A program made the position numbers and the translations under genes. DNA of 38,665 nt. Origin: an uncultured Cytophagaceae bacterium (lineage in GTDB: Bacteria > Bacteroidota > Bacteroidia > Cytophagales > Spirosomataceae). The stretch is taken from NCBI GenBank assembly GCA_903898715.1, contig CAIUGL010000133.1:1-38665 (forward strand). The letters run 5' to 3'. Of the stretch, positions 10,901 through 14,530 are shown piece after piece (positions within the stretch are counted from its first letter, which is position 1; every line of letters begins with the position of its first letter). The notes beneath the pieces are model-generated. The model was not told the origin of the DNA, searched no databases, and saw only the letters and a program-made list of their open reading frames with translations.

Positions 10901-11615
10901 AGATGCGGATGAGTTGCGGTTATCTGGAGCGGTTTCAACGGCAGGATTTTTATTGATGTCTGGGAAAGCTGCGGCCTTAGGGAATGTCAAGATTTCTGGA
11001 ATTATTTCTGGTGCCGGCATGGTGGAAAAGATCGGAGATGGGGTACTAACCTTGAGTGGAAATAATACGTATTCAGGCTTTACGAAGGTGACATCAGGTC
11101 TTTTAGCATTGGGAGCCAATGAAGTTCTACCAAATGCCAGCGCATTTTATTTCAACGGCGGGACGCTGAGTACAGCTGGATTTACCGAAACGACAGGTGT
11201 GGTACATATTTCCGATAATTCCCGCTTACTTTTTGCGCCGGGTGTTCATCGGGTGACTTTCGCTCTTCCGGGGACTTTCACCGCTGGAAAGTTATTAACC
11301 GTAAATGGTTGGGAGGGAGATTTCAGTATTCCTGCGGGTGGCCAGCGCCCTAATGTGGAGGATACCGGATTGCTCCAAACGAGTTCTTCGCGTTTTGTTA
11401 CACTGAATGGGGTGATTCGTGCGGCGGGTGGAATTAATCAATATGGCCAAATCAATTTTACGGGATTCCCAGGCACCGCCGGTAAGTTGTTTATTAACTC
11501 GCGTTTAACTTTACCATGGCTGGAGCAAATCAAGTTTGTGAATGATGCGGATAGTTCCGTGCACTTTTCGGTACAGCTGGGCAGTAATGAAATTGTACCG
11601 GATTACACGCGATAG
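3..11615 (+). CDS. Giant modular PATR-repeat surface protein (5' end outside window)
   Basis: The reading frame is open from base 3, so the true start lies upstream and the 3857 residues after the TTG at 42 are a minimum. The protein is built almost wholly of Gly, Ser, Thr, Asn and Ala-rich beta-strand repeats. I count 20 copies of a PATR-like unit (G-x-G-x-L-x-K-x-G-x-G-x-L-x-L-x-x-x-N-T-Y-S-G-x-T-x-V), grouped four per module in five modules. Between them are GG-rich stretches resembling filamentous hemagglutinin-type beta-helix. Each module closes with a cap of the form G-W-E-G ... L-D-Q-I-R-F ... G-E-I-V-P. The expected fold is a long beta-solenoid on the cell surface or secreted, probably an adhesin; this is inference from the family. 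I see no autotransporter barrel and no type IX secretion C-terminal domain: the protein simply ends after the fifth cap. The next gene is convergent, with 10 bases between stops. Confidence 0.85.
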   Translation, partial: NYYTVAGSGGSISLSGVNGVLLRGSIQSGGGSGYVGGSGGILSVSSIGSYVDYGGVLSSAGGDGAGAGYTAGNGGNISITGFGGLSLRGDVNASIGLGVGVAGDISLSDGNGVLTTGGGVNDGLVGGILYGNNFNKEGVGVLGISGIQVYKGTTNVKAGRLVLLASKAIPLASNLTLSSASVLDLNGNSVFLASLGGELTSKVTNSVAVPVKLTFGTNSATFRGLIEDGAGVVNLEKVGGGTATLELSANSFTGTTTISAGVLAIRHALSLGSIQGSTIADGGLLQLYDVRVLDEPLFINLPFATGALQAMSGNNEWIGKINLLGEVSIYVNTGASLSVSPLTGPALEGANTNVIFNTLGNLTINGEIATGNATLRKNNTGILTLNGANSYNGLTTLNDGQTIIKNELGLGSNLAGTTLGAMANLTLDGTLNVTGEPLTMTSNAISANGSFLAKNGASSWSGNITLNGTSVFWNTESDLNISGNITNASTLWTVGRSASSTGNLTINGPISGAGALEKTGSGFLLLNVANTYTGLSKITAGSLRLGIADAISHTNSLTLNGGELQTNGFDQTFATLNVSANSSILFGSATPHALRVNTLGTFNFKMLKIYGWEGDFSAGTSGTAGQFFIGSNATLTQDKKDQIRFYSAALDKYTPVHVASGEVVPTGTANATTGRANVRISNEPTSNGVWSLAGNVNTFNPSDENANINSGDLNLLAGKFTNFRWVVINTSLGSATQAGIIVVDEPIAPVYTGVADRYLTFNAGADFQLNQPMSLFSTQPTTVGGIELRLNSAGDVHFNANFTTSAADVSYGGTPFPSANIEITANGSFNLASGKSIITKGVNNTFSGYRGGNAGAISIRALGGLSIGGDLLANGGSSVSGINFLGTSMNVLLKTNATSLTVGGENDGQIGKISGANLTLYGSGIYQFKGANDYSGTTVVAEGSTLRLGAAGVIPDLSAVTLSTTANVLELGDYTETVGSISGTGNIQSFGVASSVLNTGIDNTTSTYNGVIRDGTGTVNITKQGTGNWWLTKANTHAGLTTISAGKIIMTHVGALGSDAQGTVVASGAALEIQGSMTVANEALTISGTGISSAGALRLVSGDVSWSGPIVTAAASRFVIAAGTWNQTGDVTLNQTLTTAVQGTSLKFAGILSGAGGITKSDAGFLELSGANTYSGAVSVSAGNLIVKHATALGTNAAGTTISSGANLTLDGGLSVLGETLTLNGSSATGNGALRNINGASSWSGNVTLGGTLVYINAESGLEISGNILNNSTSLTVGRTTGAGSANVLLSGIISGTGALEKTGTNELTLQGINTYSGYTQVNGGSLKLGISDAIPSTVFTLNGGELNVNGFNETLGTFNITANSSIRLGAGTPHVLRATTLGTFYFRMLTIRGWEGVYNGGTPGTSGQIFIQNSNFLVRDKLDQIRFIDESNGNAKYAPLQLSDGEIIPTGSANVLSGQVNIRVSNEPTINGSWALAGTTNTFTASDDNANINYLEVQTNLGTSNVIINTALASGGQAGAILFDEAIAVTNNNSTVRAFTVTASRDIHINKNMSVGSTSPTTNRAPSVSFTAGQNILINAALSVSPTAFNVASNTILASPAITLAAGAFVNVASTGSISSAGGANTSVSGSAVGGAGGALSIQAVGLSFAGNISAAGGASVVAGAGGNVTLQNTSLDFVENSGQTAGVISGASLVKNGVGILQLKGANTYAGATTLNAGMIILGASESIPNTSATVLASGTTFDLAGWSESLAGISGAGTIRSSLSGASLLTFGSNNINTTFTGLIEDGAGVLSLTKMGTGTFEPTFVNTYSGATTVGGGTWIASQVNAFGSNMGGVSVLSGAVAQLKGPLNFGIENFTIAGSGISSSGALQVQTGNVTIGGTVTVGTAATIKVESTALNLNGDISVPTGILTYLGTGTSQLNITSNINAAAGQIVNGISETSISGIFSGAGSLTKRGLGNITLSNANTFTGAVSVEVGTVTISNNQALGLGSGATTVAALAKLILPGGITVASEVLNLTGSASGVAILVSQGGANAWNGTINLSGTTNTILPESDLVIGGNVVNAGTILNVGLPTSATTLRFNGIISGAGAFEKTGLSMVEFGAQNTYLGYTKVGAGILRLAANESIASTGVMFLDGGEFQTNGYQETIGTLHVTNHSQITLGSGVHALTFNTMGDFNFRKLRINGWVGPYGSGTSGTDGQIFWGNSPFLIREKLDQIRFYNAAGPSTHYTTQLPTGELVPLADITNVTGHSNIRISDEVRSNGAFVLASGVYTFTPSDDNAIINATELRGFLATNPVVINTASLTGTQFGSVLFDVDMVAFGTPTVSNTQTVNAGANIWINKNLNYSPVGATGRGTNLIFRAEKNISVLGTLTTNTLSSSSGSAIQAAGGISLEATENLRISSAISAVGGNNTSSAFGGNGGAILLKGTTGITMLANVSNIGGTSGGGVSFHGTGGSVIVQTENTTPTTGGGVNDGQSAGLFNGLNLTKEGAGIFVLKGANTYTGNTTVNAGTLRLGASESITNTSILTVNASGTFEMKDFSETVHHIAGSGIIRNGGAATSLLTVGANNLASTYSGILENGSGILALTKNGVGILTLSNANTYSGPTLLNAGGILATNNNALGDVLGATTVASGAVLQVAGGVQISENITLSGVGLSSLGSLISRSGDNSWLGSLTTSSTATSIRVDAGNFTMQGTLTMGGNVTIGGAGTSLTLSGNLISVGTLTWDGAIAQTYAGRISGTANVTKSGAGTVILSGDNTFTGTMTVSAGALVLQQNNALGAAGGLITVNSGTSLVLDGGITVSGESLSLSGATATGTGALRSINGANSWSGPITTGGSSVYINAESDLSLSAVSNPIILTLGSSTGVGNILVTGVISGAGSLEKISSNRLTLNAANSYSGLTRLSAGKIQLGIAQALPLASAFYFNGGTLATNNYSNTLGMLYLTANSMLDLGTTNMHNLTFSGVSQLFDFKRLSILGWQGDYTNQTSGTVGQVKFASSVSTYVLDQILFESPTPTNHYAHMLTDGTFEIVPGDNMVVKPTSFSNVILSTATPSNGVWSALTGGVHTFTPNADNAILNVVEVQTKLATGDVSVLTSNGSGTQSGAIIVTGALSASNASAVARKLMMTARGTVNVFAGMTLGSTTAALAYPGIEAYFESLTADVTVSAAGSINTSAGNLTSNISASRAGSAGNITLKAVGGIMLNGPLTATGGNNASTFTNSGGGNGGNITLIGPLGITANANITSQAGTNLSNAFPGILTVETDALTEASGQNLGQTSTSLVKAGGFVKNGSGAFLLRNYSYGGFSTGGVVVHTPSVQVNAGTLKLMSATSIWDFADVTVAPGAMWDLGGFSETVGSIAGSGTIRNGGTLTLSYNNPNLTTAFAGSIEGGIALVKSGPTGILELSSANTYTGLTTISQGIIRLKHANGLGAISLGTVVSDAASLQLDGGITSAAEPLTLNGTGGGLGALRNLTGSNTYAGAITLGTPAVRMNSDAGVLTISGAIANPIGLTFGGVANHVVSGSISGVSTVTKDGAGSLLLRGNNSYGGLTTVSVGKLFVESASALGSTAAGTTVTSGASLQMRGGLTMAAEPLTINGSMVAGDGALASVSGLNTWTGPVTLGAIAVVSADADELRLSGAVSTAGFLLMSGKAAALGNVKISGIISGAGMVEKIGDGVLTLSGNNTYSGFTKVTSGLLALGANEVLPNASAFYFNGGTLSTAGFTETTGVVHISDNSRLLFAPGVHRVTFALPGTFTAGKLLTVNGWEGDFSIPAGGQRPNVEDTGLLQTSSSRFVTLNGVIRAAGGINQYGQINFTGFPGTAGKLFINSRLTLPWLEQIKFVNDADSSVHFSVQLGSNEIVPDYTR
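1998..4352 (+). repeat. Adhesin module 2 (785 codons)
   Basis: It opens with the linker S-N-E-P-T-S-N-G-V-W and the segment N-P-S-D-E-N-A-N-I-N near 2100. A hemagglutinin-like segment with GGENDGQ near 2709 follows, then PATR units near 2750, 3045, 3465 and 3890, and the cap at 4170-4352. Confidence 0.75.
4353..6731 (+). repeat. Adhesin module 3 (793 codons)
   Basis: It opens with S-N-E-P-T-I-N-G-S-W and A-S-D-D-N-A-N-I-N. PATR units begin near 5080, 5370, 5855 and 6275, and the cap is at 6552-6731. It is exactly as long as module 4. Confidence 0.75.
6732..9110 (+). repeat. Adhesin module 4 (793 codons)
   Basis: It opens with S-D-E-V-R-S-N-G-A-F and P-S-D-D-N-A-I-I-N. The GGGVNDGQ marker is near 7425, PATR units begin near 7465, 7755, 8235 and 8650, and the cap is at 8934-9110. 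Confidence 0.75.
9111..11600 (+). repeat. Adhesin module 5 (830 codons, C-terminal, enlarged cap)
   Basis: It opens with T-P-S-N-G-V-W and P-N-A-D-N-A-I-L-N. PATR units begin near 9870, 10180, 10590 and 11010. The cap (11295-11600) carries about 45 extra residues between G-W-E-G-D-F and G-T-A-G-K-L-F compared with the other four. The protein stops five codons after the cap. Confidence 0.75.
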
Positions 11616-11625
11616 GCCAGGTCTC

Positions 11626-12246
11626 CTACCGGCCGCGTAAAAAGTGAACAATCACTTCTAGGCCTTTTTCGAAATGATCGTTGTTTGGAATAACGATATC
11701 ACATAAGCGTTTGTGTGGTCGAATATATTGCTCGTACGTAGGTTTGACATGGTATTTCCAGCGATACATCACATCTTGTAAGTCATAGCCACGCTCTTCA
11801 TTATCGCGTTTGATCCGACGCTCCAGTTTGATTTTATCTTTAGCGTCAATGAAGATTTTAAGATCTAATAAGCGTGCCACATCCGGAAAATGAAACACAA
11901 AAATACCCTCCACAACTAATATTTTGCGGGGGTAAAAATGTAACATGTCGGGGACTTTCGTGGAATTATTGAAGGTGTATTCCGCGCGCGAAACGACCTC
12001 ACCTGCACGTAATTTCTCAATATCTGCAGCGAATGCCTCATCATCAATGGCCCCAGGTAAATCGAAATTCTCGATACCATTGTGGTCTTTAGTCTGATGC
12101 TCTATCGGCCGATAATAATTATCCTGTGATAATAAGCAGATGTCATCATCCGGGAATTGCTCCATCAGGCGCTTTAAAAATAGCGTTTTCCCCGAAGCAC
12201 TTCCTCCGGTAATTCCAATAATATAAGGTTTGTCGATGCTGCTCAT
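11626..12246 (-). CDS. udk: Uridine kinase
   Basis: Phosphorylates uridine and cytidine to UMP and CMP with ATP or GTP in cytoplasmic pyrimidine salvage. The 206-residue protein is the usual length for Udk (about 210). The P-loop GGSASGKT lies at residues 14-21, followed by a phosphoribulokinase/uridine-kinase-type fold with SQDNYYRP near residue 40 and the late motif R-R-I-K-R-D. The start is the ATG at 12246. No Shine-Dalgarno sequence is visible, as is usual in Bacteroidota. It lies 41 bases downstream of the methyltransferase gene on the same strand and is probably co-transcribed with it. It converges on the giant adhesin gene with only 10 bases between the stop codons and no hairpin terminator there. 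Confidence 0.93.
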   Translation of the reverse strand: MSSIDKPYIIGITGGSASGKTLFLKRLMEQFPDDDICLLSQDNYYRPIEHQTKDHNGIENFDLPGAIDDEAFAADIEKLRAGEVVSRAEYTFNNSTKVPDMLHFYPRKILVVEGIFVFHFPDVARLLDLKIFIDAKDKIKLERRIKRDNEERGYDLQDVMYRWKYHVKPTYEQYIRPHKRLCDIVIPNNDHFEKGLEVIVHFLRGR

Positions 12247-12287
12247 GAAGCTACAAATTTGCGAAAAGCATCGCTAGGAATCAAGCC

Positions 12288-12815
12288 TCATCGGCCGAAT
12301 TTTATGTAGTCGGCCTCTTCATCTTTAGACCCTTCATACACAACATGTAAGTCATGCGAAGCAAATAGGCCGACGATTTCTGAACGTGTAAACAATCGTT
12401 TTCCGCATCCCTCGTGCACGCCTCCCGACAGGATTTCTTCCACAATTACGCATCCATCTGTCTTTAAAACACGGTCTATTTCAACTAAAACAGCCTCCAA
12501 GTTATCCAGCTCATGCAATGAATTTAATAGCCAAATTTGATCAGCAGTCTCATCAGAGAGTGGAATTTGGGCTGCATCCGCATGGAAAATAGATGCAGGG
12601 GTCGTCGCTTTTTTTCCGTATTGTTCTTCAAAATAGGCGATGGCCTCATCCAAATCAGGCCAATTCAAAACGTCTTTATTGGTATCTAATAGAAGTAATT
12701 CCCCCGCCTCTTGCTCCATGGTTTGTTTGATTTCCCACCAGGCGGCCCCACAGCCTAAAGATAAAATACAATCGGTGGGGGACCAGTTGCCAACTTCATA
12801 TAACGTTTTCTTCAT
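12288..12815 (-). CDS. Class I SAM-dependent methyltransferase
   Basis: The protein is 175 residues from the ATG at 12815. An in-frame TTG 15 bases further upstream is less likely. Motif I is L-S-L-G-C-G-A-A near residue 19. Further on, D-A-A-Q-I-P-L (post-motif II region) and H-E-L-D-N-L with V-L-K-T-D-G (motif III region) follow the UbiE/Methyltransf_11 pattern. The substrate cannot be read from the sequence. It is transcribed divergently from the carbonic anhydrase gene, with 46 bases between start codons, and precedes udk in the same direction. A TA-n-TTTG sequence (one base short of the -7 consensus) lies a few bases before the start. Confidence 0.8.
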   Translation of the reverse strand: MKKTLYEVGNWSPTDCILSLGCGAAWWEIKQTMEQEAGELLLLDTNKDVLNWPDLDEAIAYFEEQYGKKATTPASIFHADAAQIPLSDETADQIWLLNSLHELDNLEAVLVEIDRVLKTDGCVIVEEILSGGVHEGCGKRLFTRSEIVGLFASHDLHVVYEGSKDEEADYIKFGR

Positions 12816-12837
12816 GTAGCAAATTATCAAAATGGTT

Positions 12838-12845
12838 TATCTTTG
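12838..12845 (+). promoter_or_regulatory. Bacteroidota -7 element for the carbonic anhydrase gene
   Basis: TATCTTTG matches TAnnTTTG exactly. It lies 16 bases before the ATG at 12862 and rules out the ATG at 12832, which falls upstream of it. No clear -33 TTTG is seen. Confidence 0.6.
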
Positions 12846-12861
12846 GCAAAAAAAGAAACGG

Positions 12862-13350
12862 ATGGCTATTTTTATTGCACCCACAGCGAGCGTCATGGGA
12901 CGCGTGATCATCGGAAAAGACGTGTCCATTTGGTACGGCGCGGTCATCCGGGGAGATGTTGAGGAAATACATTTGGGTGACGGCAGCAACATTCAAGATA
13001 ATGCCGTTTTACATGCAGATGAAGGCGATAAAACCATCATAGGCGCCCGCGTAACCGTTGGCCATTCCGCCATTGTTCATGGGGCTGAAATCGGCGATGG
13101 CTCTTTAGTGGGTATGCACGCCACCGTCTTGAATCGTGCCAAAGTGGGCAAATGCTGCCTCATCGGCGCCCACGCTTTAGTCACGGCTGGAATGGAAATT
13201 CCGGATTATTCCTTGGTACTTGGTTCGCCTGCGAAGGTGGTAAAAACCTTATCTGAGTCGCAGATCGAATCGTTAAAACACGGAGCCGACCACTACATCA
13301 AGATGGGTGCCAAACATGCGGCAGGCGAATTTCCATTAATCAAATCATGA
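12862..13350 (+). CDS. Gamma-class carbonic anhydrase-like hexapeptide-repeat protein
   Basis: A left-handed beta-helix protein of 162 residues in the YrdA/PaaY/Cam family. Hexapeptide repeats run from about residue 10 to 120. The probable metal-binding histidines are H51 (V-L-H-A-D), H68 (V-G-H-S-A) and H73 (I-V-H-G), the spacing expected for this class. The family is linked to CO2/bicarbonate interconversion, but many bacterial members have unproven activity, so enzymatic function is inferred. I chose the ATG at 12862 because a -7 promoter element lies between it and the upstream ATG at 12832, and because the protein family begins at this point. The stop overlaps the next start as ATGA (13347-13350), so translation is likely coupled to sixA. 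Confidence 0.85.
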   Translation: MAIFIAPTASVMGRVIIGKDVSIWYGAVIRGDVEEIHLGDGSNIQDNAVLHADEGDKTIIGARVTVGHSAIVHGAEIGDGSLVGMHATVLNRAKVGKCCLIGAHALVTAGMEIPDYSLVLGSPAKVVKTLSESQIESLKHGADHYIKMGAKHAAGEFPLIKS

Positions 13351-13793
13351 TCGAATTAATCCTCATCCGTCACGCCCATGCGGGACCATATACGAGTCCC
13401 GACGAAGCTCGGAAACTTTCCAGTCAAGGTATTGAAGAAGCCAGTGACTTAGTGCAAAAGTTGAAAAACGCTGCTATGCCTCAAGGAATCTGGTTAGTTT
13501 CGGATGCTGCTCGTACGCGTGAAACGTTTGAGGTACTCTCGGATGAAAAAGGGGTGTTTTCGGCCTTTTGGTACCATGCGACAGGTCCTCAGTATATCCA
13601 GGAGTTAATTAAACAAGAAAATCCTGTCATTTACTTGGTTGCTCATAATCCTTCGATTTCCTATGTCGCCTCCTATTTTTTAGGCGAAACTCGAAACATG
13701 GAAACCGCAAATTGTGTTCATTTGCAGTGGCCGAATTTACACGCTTGGGAAGAAGTTACCCAAGGCAGCGCTACATTACATTTTGAAGCTTAA
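13347..13793 (+). CDS. sixA: SixA-type phosphohistidine phosphatase
   Basis: A short histidine phosphatase of 148 residues with the N-terminal R-H-A-H motif at residues 8-11 (H9 is the expected phosphoacceptor) and the second histidine in V-A-H-N-P-S. SixA proteins remove phosphate from histidine on phosphorelay or PTS-related HPt proteins. The target here is unknown. The length matches the SixA family (about 150-165), shorter than phosphoglycerate mutases. It overlaps the carbonic anhydrase gene by ATGA and is followed after nine bases by a 41-codon reading frame. Confidence 0.85.
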   Translation: MIELILIRHAHAGPYTSPDEARKLSSQGIEEASDLVQKLKNAAMPQGIWLVSDAARTRETFEVLSDEKGVFSAFWYHATGPQYIQELIKQENPVIYLVAHNPSISYVASYFLGETRNMETANCVHLQWPNLHAWEEVTQGSATLHFEA

Positions 13794-13802
13794 TCAGAAC
13801 AG

Positions 13803-13928
13803 ATGAAAAACCAAAAAATATTCCGCTGGGTTATTATTTTATTTACCCTTTTGATGATCGGTTTGGCCATCGATATGGCTAGGAATACCACGGCACCGTG
13901 GAACAAGAAGAAAGTCATCAGTCGCTAG
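13803..13928 (+). CDS. Small single-pass membrane protein (41 residues)
   Basis: An ATG at 13803 opens a 41-codon frame ending in TAG at 13926-13928. Residues 7-24 form one hydrophobic helix (F-R-W-V-I-I-L-F-T-L-L-M-I-G-L-A-I), preceded by a basic start and followed by M-A-R-N-T-T-A-P-W-N-K-K-K, so it looks like a real inner-membrane peptide. It lies nine bases after sixA on the same strand and is probably in the same transcript. Function unknown. The last codons (V-I-S-R-stop) run into the 7-bp repeat array that follows, so the C-terminus may have been set by repeat insertion. Confidence 0.6.
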   Translation: MKNQKIFRWVIILFTLLMIGLAIDMARNTTAPWNKKKVISR

Positions 13929-14015
13929 TAGTCAGTCGCTAGTCGTTAGTCCGGAGTCGTCAGTCCGAAGTAAAAATAAGGTCTAGCGTCTAACGTCCAA
14001 CGTCTAGAGTCTATA
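13920..14015. repeat. Heptamer-periodic arrays between the small peptide gene and yfiT-like gene
   Basis: There are two blocks. Bases 13920-13968 are seven units in exact 7-bp phase, each beginning AGT (AGTCGCT, AGTAGTC, AGTCGCT, AGTCGTT, AGTCCGG, AGTCGTC, AGTCCGA). Bases 13981-14015 are five units each beginning GTC (GTCTAGC, GTCTAAC, GTCCAAC, GTCTAGA, GTCTATA). The stop codons of both flanking genes (13926-13928 plus, 14011-14013 minus) lie inside the blocks. Confidence 0.85.
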
Positions 14016-14529
14016 TGACTGACTCTACATGCTTCAAATGATGCACGCAGTGCCAGGCATAAATCCCCAATACTTTATCTAGTCGATACGTAATCCCACG
14101 CTCTGGATGAAAATAGGTGCGGGACCAGTCCGACTCATCCATCGTTTCCATTAAGTAAACCCAGCGCAAGTGAATGTATTTGATGCCTTCAATCGACCAG
14201 GCGATTGGAGCTTCATTGCCATCTGGCATCTCCGCCCATGTGTTTTCGTCGTATGGTTTGATCGTTGGGTTTTCCTCCGTCAACGCCATTTTGAAACGAA
14301 TGTAACTATTGATGTGGCTGTCGTATAAGTGATGGATTACTTTGCGGGCCGACCACCCACCTTCCCGGTAAGGTTTTTCTAACAAGGTTTCATCTACCCC
14401 GTCCAATAAAGTGGCCAGTTGGCCAGGTAATTCAGCAATGGTTTGAATCCATTCCTGACGCAATGCCGGAGTGATGATTTCAGGAGCGGCAAACTTGCCG
14501 ATCGGATATTGTAACGGATTTAATTCCAT
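14011..14529 (-). CDS. DinB/YfiT-like putative metal-dependent hydrolase or thiol transferase
   Basis: The protein is 172 residues from the ATG at 14529. It has the four-helix DinB-type architecture with metal-ligand candidates K-V-I-H-H-L-Y-D-S-H in the second helix region and H-C-V-H-H-L-K-H near the C-terminus. It resembles the Bacillus YfiT (bacillithiol-transferase-like) branch. The actual substrate and thiol in this organism are unknown. The start sits one base after the TAA of the Ddl-like gene (TAA-T-ATG), which argues for coupled translation and against the longer in-frame ATG at 14583. The last five codons, V-E-S-V-I plus the TAG, run into the heptamer repeat array. Confidence 0.8.
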   Translation of the reverse strand: MELNPLQYPIGKFAAPEIITPALRQEWIQTIAELPGQLATLLDGVDETLLEKPYREGGWSARKVIHHLYDSHINSYIRFKMALTEENPTIKPYDENTWAEMPDGNEAPIAWSIEGIKYIHLRWVYLMETMDESDWSRTYFHPERGITYRLDKVLGIYAWHCVHHLKHVESVI

Positions 14530-14530
14530 A

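Noticed and set aside
443-11119. Many antisense and shifted open frames (up to about 166 codons) inside the giant adhesin gene
   Set aside because: They mirror the Gly/Thr/Asn-rich repeat coding of the sense strand, share the same periodicity and have no promoter or family resemblance.
11600-11640. Terminator between the adhesin gene and udk
   Set aside because: Only a weak GGCC/GGCC pairing is present, with no T-run on either strand.
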